From Candidatus Nitromaritima sp. SCGC AAA288-L16 (GTDB taxonomy: Bacteria > Nitrospinota > Nitrospinia > Nitrospinales > VA-1), in assembly GCA_000372225.1 (NCBI GenBank), contig AQTY01000010.1:1-55767 (forward strand): a DNA stretch of 55,767 bases, written 5' to 3'. The notes beneath the pieces were generated by a model, which was not told the DNA's origin, did not search any database, and worked only from the letters and a program-made list of their open reading frames with translations. This document shows, piece after piece, positions 1 to 8,365 of this stretch. How positions within the stretch are numbered: position 1 is the stretch's first letter; every line of letters begins with the position of its first letter. Made by a program: the position numbers and the translations under genes.

Positions 1-26
1 TATTTTTTTACGGGGGGGGGTATGAA

Positions 27-473
27 TTGGATAAACAACGATTACAACAAATAGCTGGGTTTGTTTGGGTCGCAGTTGGTTTGTTTTTGATCTATCGAGG
101 CTCAGGCCTTTACAGCTTAGCTGTAATGGAGCAAAACACCAGTAAGGGGGCTCTCATTATTTCTGTCATCCTTGGAGTCGTTTTAGGCATACTCAAGGGG
201 AAGTTTGTTCTTAGCAAAACAGCCCTTCGAAATCGCAATCGAATCAGACAATTGGTTCCCCCGCTAAGTATTCACCAGGTTTTTTCTGGTCCGTTTTACG
301 GCTTTATAGCAGGAATGATGATACTTGGATTTTTACTGAGAGAATTCAATGGATATCTTGGTGGCTATGTCGTAGTTGCCTCAGTTTATTGTGGGATTGG
401 GATGGCATTGATCGCAGCTAGCAGAGTCTACTGGAAAAATGACCAACTTCCACCAGTTCAAGAAGTTTCATAA
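27..473 (+). CDS. Hypothetical four-helix membrane protein
   Basis: I do not recognise a family. The 148-residue product has four hydrophobic stretches (about residues 9-26, 42-58, 90-107 and 112-132) joined by short basic loops, so it should sit in the inner membrane. I use the TTG at 27, which has a G-run a few bases upstream. The frame is open all the way to the left edge, so the true start may lie outside the window. An ATG at 22 is in another frame. It heads a run of plus-strand genes and is followed 25 bases later by another small membrane protein. Confidence is good that it is coding and nil on function. Confidence 0.6.
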   Translation: MDKQRLQQIAGFVWVAVGLFLIYRGSGLYSLAVMEQNTSKGALIISVILGVVLGILKGKFVLSKTALRNRNRIRQLVPPLSIHQVFSGPFYGFIAGMMILGFLLREFNGYLGGYVVVASVYCGIGMALIAASRVYWKNDQLPPVQEVS

Positions 474-498
474 ACTTAAATTTCAAGACTAATTAAAT

Positions 499-912
499 AT
501 GAAAAATTTTTTTCTAACCTTACACATTTTATCGATGTGTCTCGTTGTAGGAACCCTGTTCCTTCAGTCATTGATTGTCGTCTTTCGGCTACGACTCAAA
601 AAGCAAGAAGAGATCACTGGTGTAAAAAATATACAAAAAAGAATTCACAAGTTTATCTATTACCCTATTTTAGGAGTCACCATAATTTCTGGAGTGATAT
701 TGGCAAGCAATACAGGTGTATTCTCTCAAGATCAAAATAATTGGATATCTCTCAAACTAGGATTACTTATCGTTTTAATTATCTTTGGCATTCTTAATGG
801 AAAGCAAATCCAAACTGATGTGTTGCCAAAAAAATACGCGATGATGGTGCACATCCCAATTTTTTTAATTGGAGCAGGAATGATTTATCTCGCCACCATC
901 AAACCGTTTTAA
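499..912 (+). CDS. Small four-helix integral membrane protein (CopD/DUF2269-like)
   Basis: A 137-residue protein with four predicted membrane segments (about residues 5-28, 52-69, 82-98 and 115-133). The first helix carries an early histidine (His9, in TLHILSM), there are histidines at His50 and His117, and short cytoplasmic loops are rich in Lys and Gln. This layout resembles small CopD/DUF2269-type membrane proteins, some of which bind haem or copper, but I cannot confirm the family. The ATG is not preceded by an obvious Shine-Dalgarno sequence. It may be co-transcribed with the upstream membrane protein, 25 bases away, and with the tiny membrane ORF 12 bases downstream. Confidence 0.6.
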   Translation: MKNFFLTLHILSMCLVVGTLFLQSLIVVFRLRLKKQEEITGVKNIQKRIHKFIYYPILGVTIISGVILASNTGVFSQDQNNWISLKLGLLIVLIIFGILNGKQIQTDVLPKKYAMMVHIPIFLIGAGMIYLATIKPF

Positions 913-924
913 AGGTTACGCATC

Positions 925-1032
925 ATGGATATGGTATTAACAATTATTGCCAGCAGCCTTATGCTCGTTGGTTTTTTTGTTATTTGCAGGTCAAGTGATG
1001 ATGACGAGGATGAAGAGGACGAACGTGATTAA
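925..1032 (+). CDS. Putative 35-residue single-helix membrane peptide with acidic tail
   Basis: A short frame starts at ATG 925 and ends TAA 1032. It encodes about 20 hydrophobic residues (VLTIIASSLMLVGFFVIC) followed by a strongly acidic tail (DDDEDEEDERD). It fills the gap between two genes, 12 bases after one and 9 bases before the next, which is what a translated small gene in an operon would do. It could be a small membrane-anchored peptide with a cytosolic acidic tail. There is no homology evidence; conservation in relatives would decide. Confidence 0.4.
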   Translation: MDMVLTIIASSLMLVGFFVICRSSDDDEDEEDERD

Positions 1033-1041
1033 AATCAAACC

Positions 1042-1674
1042 ATGTCCGACAAAGAAAAAGAATTCAGGAAATTATCAAAAAACTCCTCCCAGTGCAGACT
1101 TTGTCCCGCGATGTCTGATCTCCCCGCAATACTAAGTTCAAAAAACGGCTCTATTCATACTGACCTTGTATTTGTTGCTGAGGCACCCGGGCGCTTTGGG
1201 TCAGGACGAACTGGCATCCCCTTTCATGGAGATAGGTCTGGAGATAACTTTGAACAACTACTTAACCATGTCGGGCTAAAGAGAAAAGATATATTCATTA
1301 CCAACGCCGTATTGTGCAATCCGCTTAAAAATGGCAATAACCGTCGTCCTACCATAAAAGAAATCGATAACTGCACTTCTTTTTTAGAAAATCTAATTAA
1401 TCTCATAACTCCAAAAATAATCTCGACACTGGGTGGCGTGGGACTAGAAGCGATTAATCGGATTTTTAGTGTGTCCTATAAATTGGCAGATGTCGTCGCA
1501 AGCCCATTACCCATAGGTAAATTTATTTTATTTCCACTGTATCATCCAAGCCCACGTGTCATCTATACAAGACGTTCTCTAGATCATCAAAAAAAAGACT
1601 TTGAAAAACTTTTAACAACCTTACCTTTATCAAGTCAACTTCGGACCATAAAAGAACAATTGCGGAATAATTGA
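1042..1674 (+). CDS. Uracil-DNA glycosylase, Fe-S family 4/5 type
   Basis: It removes uracil from deaminated or misincorporated DNA, starting base-excision repair. The 210-residue product has the superfamily motif AEAPGRFGSGRTG (about residues 46-58) followed by a GDRSG segment, NAVLCNP at 88-94 and the HPSP motif at 168-171. Four cysteines at 18, 21, 92 and 111 follow the spacing of the [4Fe-4S] ligands of thermophile family-4 enzymes (C-x2-C, then two later Cys). The RTG-x2-F-x-GDRSG part looks more like family 5 (UDGb), so I leave the family as 4/5. It starts at an ATG directly after the small acidic ORF. As an Fe-S enzyme it is a potential client of the SUF system at 44-51 kb. Confidence 0.82.
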   Translation: MSDKEKEFRKLSKNSSQCRLCPAMSDLPAILSSKNGSIHTDLVFVAEAPGRFGSGRTGIPFHGDRSGDNFEQLLNHVGLKRKDIFITNAVLCNPLKNGNNRRPTIKEIDNCTSFLENLINLITPKIISTLGGVGLEAINRIFSVSYKLADVVASPLPIGKFILFPLYHPSPRVIYTRRSLDHQKKDFEKLLTTLPLSSQLRTIKEQLRNN

Positions 1675-1710
1675 TATAATTGCAAAACTATTGTTAGTGG
1701 GTACACGCTA

Positions 1711-2769
1711 ATGGGAAACACCGAAAAAAAACTAATAGAGGCAATGGAAGCATTGAATGAAGGGAACTATCAAAATTCTTTTGATATATTCAAACCTCTA
1801 GCCGAACATGGCGATCCAAAGGCTCAATTTTACCTTGGATTCCTTTATAGAATCGGACAGGCCGTCAAACAAGATTATCAGCAAGCCTACCACTGGTATC
1901 TGCTTTCTGCAAAACAAGGATATGCAGAGGCACAATATAAAGTAGGGTTGATGAATTATAAAGGGCAGGTCGTTGATCAAGATTATCAAAAAGCATTTAA
2001 GTGGTATTCACTTGCAGCAGAACAAGGAGATCGAAAAGCCCAATTTAACCTCGGAGTTTTATACAGAAGAGCTCAGGGAATTACTCAAGACCATGGAAAA
2101 GCGTTAGCTTGGTTTTTAGCTGCTGGAGAACAAGGTTACGCCATTGCTCAGTTTACTCTTGGAGGAATTTACGAAAATGGACAAGGAGTCCTTCAAGACT
2201 ATCAAAATGCATTTAAGTGGTATTCACTAGCTGGTAAACAAGGCCATATTGATGCACAACACAACCTTGGATGCATGTATTACCATGGTGGGGGAATACC
2301 TCAAGATTTTCAAAAGGCTTTTAAATGGTATTCACTTGCAGCAGAACAAGGAGATTTAAAAGCTCAATTTAGTCTAGGTGTAATGTATGACAATGGGCAA
2401 GGTGTAACGCAGGATTACCAAAAAGCATTCAAATGGATTTCATTACCCGCAGAAAATGGAGATGCGAAAGCCCAATTTTTCCTTGGATGTATGTATGAAG
2501 ATGGGCAAGGTGTAACCCAGAATTATACAGAAGCAATTAAGTGGTATACGCTAGCGGCAGAGCAAAATGAACCAATGGCTCAATCAAACCTTGGACATCT
2601 TTACGCTAATGAACAAACGGGCAAGTTAGATTATGTTCAAGCTCATAAATGGTTCAATATTTCTGGAGCCAAGGAAAAAGAAAACATTAAAAAATTAATG
2701 TCTCCCAACCAAATTACAGAAGCTCAGAAATTGGCTAGGGAGTGGATTAACGAACATAAAAAGCATTAA
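1711..2769 (+). CDS. Sel1-repeat (SLR) protein
   Basis: A 352-residue solenoid built from about eight 36-residue Sel1-like repeats. The repeated pattern is A-x-K-W-Y-x-x-A-A-E-Q-G-x-x-x-A-Q-x-x-L-G, then M-Y-x-x-G-Q-G-V-x-Q-D. The first repeat begins near residue 14 and the last, degenerate one ends near 335. There is no signal peptide or membrane helix, so it is probably cytosolic. Sel1 proteins act as scaffolds for protein-protein contacts; the partner cannot be read from the sequence. Repeats 3 and 6 are almost identical at DNA level, which points to recent internal duplication. Confidence 0.88.
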   Translation: MGNTEKKLIEAMEALNEGNYQNSFDIFKPLAEHGDPKAQFYLGFLYRIGQAVKQDYQQAYHWYLLSAKQGYAEAQYKVGLMNYKGQVVDQDYQKAFKWYSLAAEQGDRKAQFNLGVLYRRAQGITQDHGKALAWFLAAGEQGYAIAQFTLGGIYENGQGVLQDYQNAFKWYSLAGKQGHIDAQHNLGCMYYHGGGIPQDFQKAFKWYSLAAEQGDLKAQFSLGVMYDNGQGVTQDYQKAFKWISLPAENGDAKAQFFLGCMYEDGQGVTQNYTEAIKWYTLAAEQNEPMAQSNLGHLYANEQTGKLDYVQAHKWFNISGAKEKENIKKLMSPNQITEAQKLAREWINEHKKH

Positions 2770-2859
2770 GTCAAACTAAAAATACTTGTAAAGCCTCTAT
2801 CTTGACAAACCTGCTTCTGAATTTTATCTATACAGTAGAAAATAATCAGGAGTATTTCT

Positions 2860-3081
2860 ATGTTTAGAAATGAGTTTAAACCTTTGAACGATTTACTTTT
2901 TGAAGGACACAAATTACTGACTAAAAGTTTTCTTATTTTTGGATTTTTTTTAGTTGTTCTGGCAGGGCTAATCTTCATGTTCCCGGCTATTATAGGTATG
3001 CTATTCGGAATATTTATTTTCTTAGCCGGGCTTTTTGTTCTAGTGGCGGGATATTACTTTTGGCAAACAAAAGATGGTTAA
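2860..3081 (+). CDS. Hypothetical small two-helix membrane protein
   Basis: A 73-residue protein with a short polar N-terminus and two hydrophobic segments (about residues 25-44 and 46-67), ending in a short basic and polar tail. A CAGGAG Shine-Dalgarno sequence lies 7 bases before the ATG, which supports the start and real translation. It stands alone between the Sel1 gene and the aldo/keto reductase. No family is recognised. Confidence 0.6.
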   Translation: MFRNEFKPLNDLLFEGHKLLTKSFLIFGFFLVVLAGLIFMFPAIIGMLFGIFIFLAGLFVLVAGYYFWQTKDG

Positions 3082-3187
3082 AACCACAACCGCAACTCCC
3101 TTGATGCCGAGTTTAATTTTCTCAAAACTAATTACAACAGACCCCGCCACTATCATTTTAAAAACATTCGTTTTATAAGGTGGTGAT

Positions 3188-4123
3188 TTGCGTTATATAA
3201 AATGTAAAGGCCTTAAAAAAGATTGGAGTGTCATCACGTTTGGCTGTTGGCAAATAGCACCTAGTGAGGGTTGGGGGAATATTTGCTCACCTCAATCCGC
3301 AGATACTGTAGTTAAAACAGCTCTTGAATTCGGTATCAGTGCGTTTGATACGGCAGAGGGTTACGGAGATGGAGAATCAGAACGTCGATTAGGAAAAGCA
3401 TTAGGACATAAAAAGCAAGGTGTCATCATTATTTCCAAAATTTGGCCCGATGCTTCTTTGACATCTGTCGATTATCATAAAAGGCTAAATAATTCACTTA
3501 AGGCACTCAACCGCGACTATGTTGACGTATATCTTGTTCACTTTCCAAGTACTTATTTTAACAGTATTGAGCAAAGTGAGAAACTTTGTGCGCTTATGGA
3601 AGAACTTAAAAAAAGTGGCAAGGCAACCACAGTAGGCTTGTCAAATTTCATGGAACAAGACCTTTTGCGACTGGGCAAAGGAATTCAGGAGTTCTGCATC
3701 AACCAAGTACCTTATAATATTCTTCAAAGAAACTATGAGGGGAAAACTCGAGATATCTGTCATAAAAATGAAATAGGCTACATGGCCTATTCTCCAACAG
3801 CCCAAGGTTTACTAGCAGGGCGTCTTTCGAATGAAGCCACTGCTTTTCCAGCACGCAAATGGAACAAGCTTTACCAAGAACCCCTACTAACAAAATCAAA
3901 ACCTGTTAGAAATTTGATAAATAATATAGCTGAAGAAATTAAAATAAAACCAATTTCAGTTGCTCTTGCGTGGGTACTTGAGCAAAAGAATATTCTAACT
4001 GCAATTGTTGGGTCGCGAAAACCAGACCAAGTATCTGAATTTGCTCTCGCAGGTGACTTAAGACTAAGTGCTGAGCATTTAAATCAATTGAATAATGCAA
4101 GCCTTTCATTTCACAGAAAATAA
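3188..4123 (+). CDS. Aldo/keto reductase
   Basis: An NAD(P)H-dependent oxidoreductase of the AKR (beta/alpha)8-barrel family, reducing aldehydes or ketones; the substrate is unknown. All four catalytic residues are visible: Asp54 and Tyr59 in FDTAEGYG, Lys84 in ISKIWP and His118 in LVHFPS. The cofactor end shows GLSNF and, near the C-terminus, VGSRKPDQVSE. Length (311) is normal. The start is a TTG at 3188 with a strong AAGGTGGTGA ribosome site just before it. The next gene, a coiled-coil tail-anchored protein, begins 6 bases after the stop, so the two are probably co-transcribed. Confidence 0.88.
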   Translation: MRYIKCKGLKKDWSVITFGCWQIAPSEGWGNICSPQSADTVVKTALEFGISAFDTAEGYGDGESERRLGKALGHKKQGVIIISKIWPDASLTSVDYHKRLNNSLKALNRDYVDVYLVHFPSTYFNSIEQSEKLCALMEELKKSGKATTVGLSNFMEQDLLRLGKGIQEFCINQVPYNILQRNYEGKTRDICHKNEIGYMAYSPTAQGLLAGRLSNEATAFPARKWNKLYQEPLLTKSKPVRNLINNIAEEIKIKPISVALAWVLEQKNILTAIVGSRKPDQVSEFALAGDLRLSAEHLNQLNNASLSFHRK

Positions 4124-4129
4124 GTTTTT

Positions 4130-4456
4130 ATGGAAGATAACTGGGAAAACCTTTATGAAGAGGACGGAGTTACTTTGGGTCCTGAAGAAGCGTTACTTAG
4201 AGAAACAGAAAAAACAAAAGCATTAAAAGTTGAAAAACTTCAACTGAAGGATACTATCGAAAAACTACAAAGTAAAAATGATACTCTCGTCAATGTCAAT
4301 AATTCCCTGGAACAAAAATTGACATCTTTGACCGAAGAATCATCGAGAAGCATTCATCTTGAGACAGACCAGACTCATACTTTAAAATGGGCTTATCTTC
4401 TTCTCATCTTTAACTTAACAGCATTAATAATCCTTATACTCTTCCACCTTAAATAA
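4130..4456 (+). CDS. Tail-anchored coiled-coil protein, hypothetical
   Basis: A 108-residue protein: an acidic N-terminus (about 1-25), a charged heptad-type region rich in Glu, Lys and Leu (about 25-75) that should form a coiled coil, and a single hydrophobic segment at the extreme C-terminus (about 87-105) followed by HLK. This is a tail-anchor layout, so the coiled coil would face the cytosol. It starts 6 bases after the aldo/keto reductase stop. No family is recognised. Confidence 0.6.
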   Translation: MEDNWENLYEEDGVTLGPEEALLRETEKTKALKVEKLQLKDTIEKLQSKNDTLVNVNNSLEQKLTSLTEESSRSIHLETDQTHTLKWAYLLLIFNLTALIILILFHLK

Positions 4457-4571
4457 TAAAAAATACTAATTTTATTAAACTCCCAATCACGTTTAATATG
4501 GAAATCATCTTAATCAAAGTATAGAATAAATGGCAGAAATATGAATCTATCAATCTATTTTGCCATCCTAG

Positions 4572-4601
4572 TTGACAGCTTCTTTCGATTTAGAAAATAA
4601 T
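4572..4601 (+). promoter_or_regulatory. Candidate sigma-70 promoter for the PuuD-N-like gene
   Basis: A perfect TTGACA at 4572-4577, an 18-base spacer, then AATAAT at 4596-4601 (five of six matches to TATAAT). It lies about 105 bases upstream of the ATG at 4706 in an otherwise empty gap of about 250 bases after the preceding stop. Confidence 0.55.
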
Positions 4602-4705
4602 CAATACATGGTTACCCTCTTCACTAAAAAATTATTTCATTAATTCATTGATGAATTTTGTTCGCAGTTTATTATCATTTTAAAAAGAGGAGCTGGAAAA
4701 ATATT

Positions 4706-5176
4706 ATGTGGATATGGGAATTTCTTCACGTTTTAATTGGAATTTTATGGATCGGGCTACTCTACTTTTTCAATTTGGTGCAAGTACAATCCATGCCCAA
4801 AATGACTGAAGAGGGAGCAGCAAAACCATACACTCAAATCATTCTTCCACGAGCGCTGTTTTTCTTCAGGCATTCAGCCCTATGGACTGTAATTACCGGA
4901 ATTGTTTACTACGTTATGGGGCGTGGGGTCGTTGAAGGTATTCCCAGCGGAGAAATAATGATCGGCATGCTTTTGGGAATTATTATGGCTGGTAACGTTT
5001 GGTTTATTATATGGCCTAACCAAAAAAAGATTATTGCCGGAGAACTAGAGGGAGACTCTCTAGCAAAAGCAAAGAGGAATGCTTTTCTTGCGAGTCGAAC
5101 CAATGCCTGGTTATCTATTCCCATGCTTATAGGTATGATTGCAGCAAATCACGGCGGGATAATGGCAGGTTTCTAA
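4706..5176 (+). CDS. Urate oxidase N-terminal domain (PuuD-N-like) membrane protein
   Basis: The 156-residue product resembles the membrane domain of the PuuD urate hydroxylase family. It opens with WEFLHVLIGILWIGLLYFF, has a mid-protein membrane helix, a VWFIIWPNQKKI segment and a final RTNAWLSIPMLIGM helix, giving about four membrane spans with His and Trp near the membrane face. Full PuuD carries a C-terminal cytochrome c domain, which is absent here, so urate oxidation should not be assumed. I chose ATG 4706 over a TTG 48 bases upstream because AGGAG lies at 4688-4692 and the family begins at this point. No purine-degradation genes are nearby. Confidence 0.7.
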   Translation: MWIWEFLHVLIGILWIGLLYFFNLVQVQSMPKMTEEGAAKPYTQIILPRALFFFRHSALWTVITGIVYYVMGRGVVEGIPSGEIMIGMLLGIIMAGNVWFIIWPNQKKIIAGELEGDSLAKAKRNAFLASRTNAWLSIPMLIGMIAANHGGIMAGF

Positions 5177-5210
5177 ATGTTATTATAGCTTTCGAAGTTT
5201 CTTTAAAACT

Positions 5211-5243
5211 AAAATGCCGGTACCTATTAGGTACCGGCATTTT
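5211..5243. terminator. Bidirectional intrinsic terminator
   Basis: A perfect 15-bp inverted repeat (5211-5225 with 5229-5243) with a 3-base loop. The left arm begins with A's and the right arm ends in a T-run, so it can terminate from both sides. It lies between the convergent PuuD-N-like gene and the exporter operon. Confidence 0.9.
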
Positions 5244-5252
5244 TTATAAATT

Positions 5253-6464
5253 CTATTCCACCGTTAATGCAACCATTGGGTCTAGGCGCGAGGCCTTGAT
5301 AGCAGGAAACAAACCGAATATTACCCCAATCATCATGCATACACTAGTAGAGATATAAATCGAATTAGCATCAAGCAGGAGATTCTCTGCTCCCCAGGTT
5401 GATGCCCCAAACGTGATTCCAACTCCTAGGACCACACCAAAAAAACCACCAAATAGGCCAATAAGGATCGATTCAAATAAAAATTGTCCAACAATATCTC
5501 CTTTAGTGGCACCAACAGCTCTACGAATACCGATTTCATGAGTTCTCTCCTTGACTGAAATAAGCATCACTGCAAGAATGCCTATTCCCCCAACAACCAA
5601 TGATATTGCTGCCACACCAACGATTAAACGCGTGAACAATTCTGAAGTCTCAGCCTTGAGATTTTCCAGATCAATTTGACTGATAATCGTAAAGTCATTT
5701 TCTGCATCATCTGCTATTTTATGTCGATCCCTCAACACAGTTTTAATTTTTGCAGCTACCCTCTCAATATTTCTTCTAGAGTCAGCTTTGGCATAAATTG
5801 TAGAAATATAATTCTGATTTAGAATTCGTCTCAACATCGATTTAATTGGGATAAGCAAAATATCATCTTGATCAATCCCATCAGAATCTAGCCCTTTACT
5901 TTCAAAGATTCCAATAATCCTAAAAGGAATTGCATTGATTCGGACTGTTTTACCCAATGGGTCTTCTCCCCCAAGCATATTTTTTATTACAGTTTTGCCA
6001 ACGACCCCAACCCTTGCCCCAAGTTTCTGATCCATCTCGGTGAACATTTCACCGGAGGCAATTCGATAATTACGTGTTTCTAAAAATTCTAAAGTGGATC
6101 CAGCCACATTTGTCGATGTTAGAACTTGAAGATACTTAACCTTCATTTCCTTTATCTCAAAAGGAGCTACAAAAGTAATCCCACTAACTTCCTTTGACAA
6201 ATAACCCACATCCCGCAGGTTTAAAGTAGTGACATTCCCAGAAAGTCGAAGCCTACCCCCTCTTCGTTTCATTTCTCCCGCATTTATCGTCAAAAGATTC
6301 TCGCCCATTTTCGCTATGACAGTCATAACTTCATCCTGCGATCCTTTACCAATAGCAACCATCACTATCACGGCAGCAATTCCAATCATGATGCCAAGCG
6401 ATGCCAAAAAAAATCTTGTTTTATTCGATTTCAGGGCGGTAAGTGCAATAATCAGTAATTTCAC
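5253..6464 (-). CDS. MacB-like ABC transporter permease (second permease)
   Basis: A 403-residue permease of the MacB/FtsX type. It has one N-terminal membrane helix (about 17-38), a large periplasmic MacB core domain (about 40-270), and three C-terminal helices (about 280-305, 325-350 and 370-392), with the ERTHEIGIRRAVGA coupling segment after the second helix. Such permeases move substrates out of the periplasm or membrane by mechanotransmission. It starts 7 bases after the stop of a paralogous permease and is last in a fusion protein-ATPase-permease-permease operon. The two permeases probably form a heterodimer. Substrate unknown. Confidence 0.85.
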   Translation of the reverse strand: MKLLIIALTALKSNKTRFFLASLGIMIGIAAVIVMVAIGKGSQDEVMTVIAKMGENLLTINAGEMKRRGGRLRLSGNVTTLNLRDVGYLSKEVSGITFVAPFEIKEMKVKYLQVLTSTNVAGSTLEFLETRNYRIASGEMFTEMDQKLGARVGVVGKTVIKNMLGGEDPLGKTVRINAIPFRIIGIFESKGLDSDGIDQDDILLIPIKSMLRRILNQNYISTIYAKADSRRNIERVAAKIKTVLRDRHKIADDAENDFTIISQIDLENLKAETSELFTRLIVGVAAISLVVGGIGILAVMLISVKERTHEIGIRRAVGATKGDIVGQFLFESILIGLFGGFFGVVLGVGITFGASTWGAENLLLDANSIYISTSVCMMIGVIFGLFPAIKASRLDPMVALTVE

Positions 6465-6471
6465 AATAAAC

Positions 6472-7680
6472 CTAGCGAATAGTTTCGTCTGGACTCAACC
6501 TCGCTGCTTTCCTTGCTGGGTGAATACCAAATATAAGACCGACTATCATCGAAAATCCAAACGCAAGCACAAATGGATCCCAGGTAATCTTTGCTGGCAA
6601 CAAATCAAAATGGTTTAAGGAACTGGATAGGACCCAACCTAGAGATGATCCCATAGCTCCTCCAAGTAATGAAACTAATACTGACTCGAATAGAAATTGT
6701 TGAGTAATATCCCCTCGACGAGCACCAAAACAACGTCGCACACCAATTTCGCGTATACGTTCTCTAATAGAAACCAGAAGGATATTCATGATCACAACTC
6801 CACCAACAAGGAGTGATACTGTCGATATAAGCAACAACATTCGGTTTAGAGCTTGTTCCGATTCAGTGACCCATTGCATTATTCCTTCTGGGGTAACAAA
6901 ACGAAAGTCATCGTCAGCCAAGGGTGATAAACCGTGATTCCTTCTTAAAACTTGAGTCACGCCTTCCATAGTTTGTCCGACGGCCTCTGAGTTGGTAGAC
7001 ACAACCTTAATACTGTGAAGGTGAGTCTGCCTAAATAGACGTGACATAGATGTTGTTAATGGAATAAGTGCTCTGTCATCTGGGTCGTATCCACTTTCAG
7101 TGAGTCCTTTTGTTTCTAGAAGACCGATGACTTCAAAAAATACCTGCCCTACTCTTATTTTTTTTCCAAGAGGGTCCATCTCCCCAAATATTTTATGAGC
7201 AGGAGTATTTCCTAGGACAATAACCTTTCTCTTTCGATCCATATCCGTATCATTAAAAAACTCACCGTCTACTACCTCCCATTGACGCGCAGGTTGCCAT
7301 TCCGGAGAAACACCATATACCCGAGTCGTGGTAAATTCTTTTTTGTTGATAATACGCATTCGCTTTCGCTGCCGAGGAACAACAATAGCAACTCCAGGCA
7401 TGGCTCGAATATCATCGACATCTTGTAGGGTCATGCTTGTGGTATTTCGATTACGTCCAAAAAAAAGCCGGCCTGCGCCGGAATAAACTGAAAAAGATTC
7501 TGGTCCGAATCCCATATTAGCAATTCGGTTGAGAACTTTGGATTTTGTTCCCTCTCCAATAGCAACGATAACTGTCAAAGATGCAATGCCGATCATGATC
7601 CCAAGGGTCATGAGAAATGTATTAGCTTTATTTAACTGCAGCCCGCGCAATGCCTGCCCGAGATTCTTTAAAATTCTCAT
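6472..7680 (-). CDS. MacB-like ABC transporter permease (first permease)
   Basis: Paralogue of the following permease: an N-terminal helix after ALRGLQLNKANTF, a MacB-type periplasmic domain, and three C-terminal helices with the conserved RIREIGVRRCFGARRGD coupling loop and a closing HPARKAARLSP. About 402 residues. I chose ATG 7680, where the family sequence MRILKNLGQALRG begins, preceded by GGATGA. An ATG at 7689 and a start at 7698 are possible alternatives. The gene overlaps the 3' end of the ATPase gene by over 50 bases, so the two are translationally coupled. Confidence 0.82.
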   Translation of the reverse strand: MRILKNLGQALRGLQLNKANTFLMTLGIMIGIASLTVIVAIGEGTKSKVLNRIANMGFGPESFSVYSGAGRLFFGRNRNTTSMTLQDVDDIRAMPGVAIVVPRQRKRMRIINKKEFTTTRVYGVSPEWQPARQWEVVDGEFFNDTDMDRKRKVIVLGNTPAHKIFGEMDPLGKKIRVGQVFFEVIGLLETKGLTESGYDPDDRALIPLTTSMSRLFRQTHLHSIKVVSTNSEAVGQTMEGVTQVLRRNHGLSPLADDDFRFVTPEGIMQWVTESEQALNRMLLLISTVSLLVGGVVIMNILLVSIRERIREIGVRRCFGARRGDITQQFLFESVLVSLLGGAMGSSLGWVLSSSLNHFDLLPAKITWDPFVLAFGFSMIVGLIFGIHPARKAARLSPDETIR

Positions 7681-8365
7681 TGATTTCATCCGATACAATC
7701 TGTCCGTCTCTCAACGTGAGAATACGCCTCGCGTGCTCGCTGACAATAGGGTTGTGAGTGATTATAATTATAGTTCTCCCTTCTGCATTCAAATGATCAA
7801 AGGCACTCATTATTTCTGCTCCATTTTTCGAATCCAGATTCCCCGTTGGCTCGTCAGCAAGAATAATTTTTGGATTATTAATTAAAGAGCGTGCTATTGT
7901 AACTCGTTGTTGTTCACCACCTGAAAGTTGACCAGGAGTATGGGCCATTCTGTGTTCTAGCCCCACTCGAATCAAAACCTGTTTGACCCTCTCTTTAGCA
8001 TCGGCAGGTGTTTTATTACAATAAATAAGGGGCATCATCACATTGTCAAATGCAGAAACACCAGGAAGCAGATGAAATGCCTGAAAAACAAAACCAATTT
8101 TTTCATTGCGAATTCGGGATAATTCAGAATCTCTAAGTTTCCCTACTTCTTCTCCATCGAGAAGGTAAGTTCCACTTGTGGCCTGGCTCAAACACCCCAA
8201 GATTGTCATCAAGGTACTTTTACCAGATCCAGAAGGGCCAATAACACTTACATAGTCTCCCTCACCAATAGAAATAGAGATCCCCTTCAAAACATTGGTT
8301 TCGAACCCTTCGTTTTTGTATGTCTTAATAATCGAATCAATTTCTATTACTTTAGAAATTTTCAC
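7628..8365 (-). CDS. ABC transporter ATPase, MacB/LolD type
   Basis: A 245-residue ATP-binding subunit powering the two permeases downstream. Walker A GPSGSGKST is at 43-51, Q-loop FVFQAF near 93-98, signature LSGGEQQR at 147-154, Walker B IILADEPTG near 167-175 and the H-loop His at 204. Classical MacB fuses this domain to the permease; here it is a separate polypeptide, as in LolD-type and many other exporters. It starts with an ATGA-type 4-base overlap with the fusion-protein gene upstream, showing one operon. Confidence 0.9.
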   Translation of the reverse strand: MKISKVIEIDSIIKTYKNEGFETNVLKGISISIGEGDYVSVIGPSGSGKSTLMTILGCLSQATSGTYLLDGEEVGKLRDSELSRIRNEKIGFVFQAFHLLPGVSAFDNVMMPLIYCNKTPADAKERVKQVLIRVGLEHRMAHTPGQLSGGEQQRVTIARSLINNPKIILADEPTGNLDSKNGAEIMSAFDHLNAEGRTIIIITHNPIVSEHARRILTLRDGQIVSDEINENFKESRAGIARAAVK

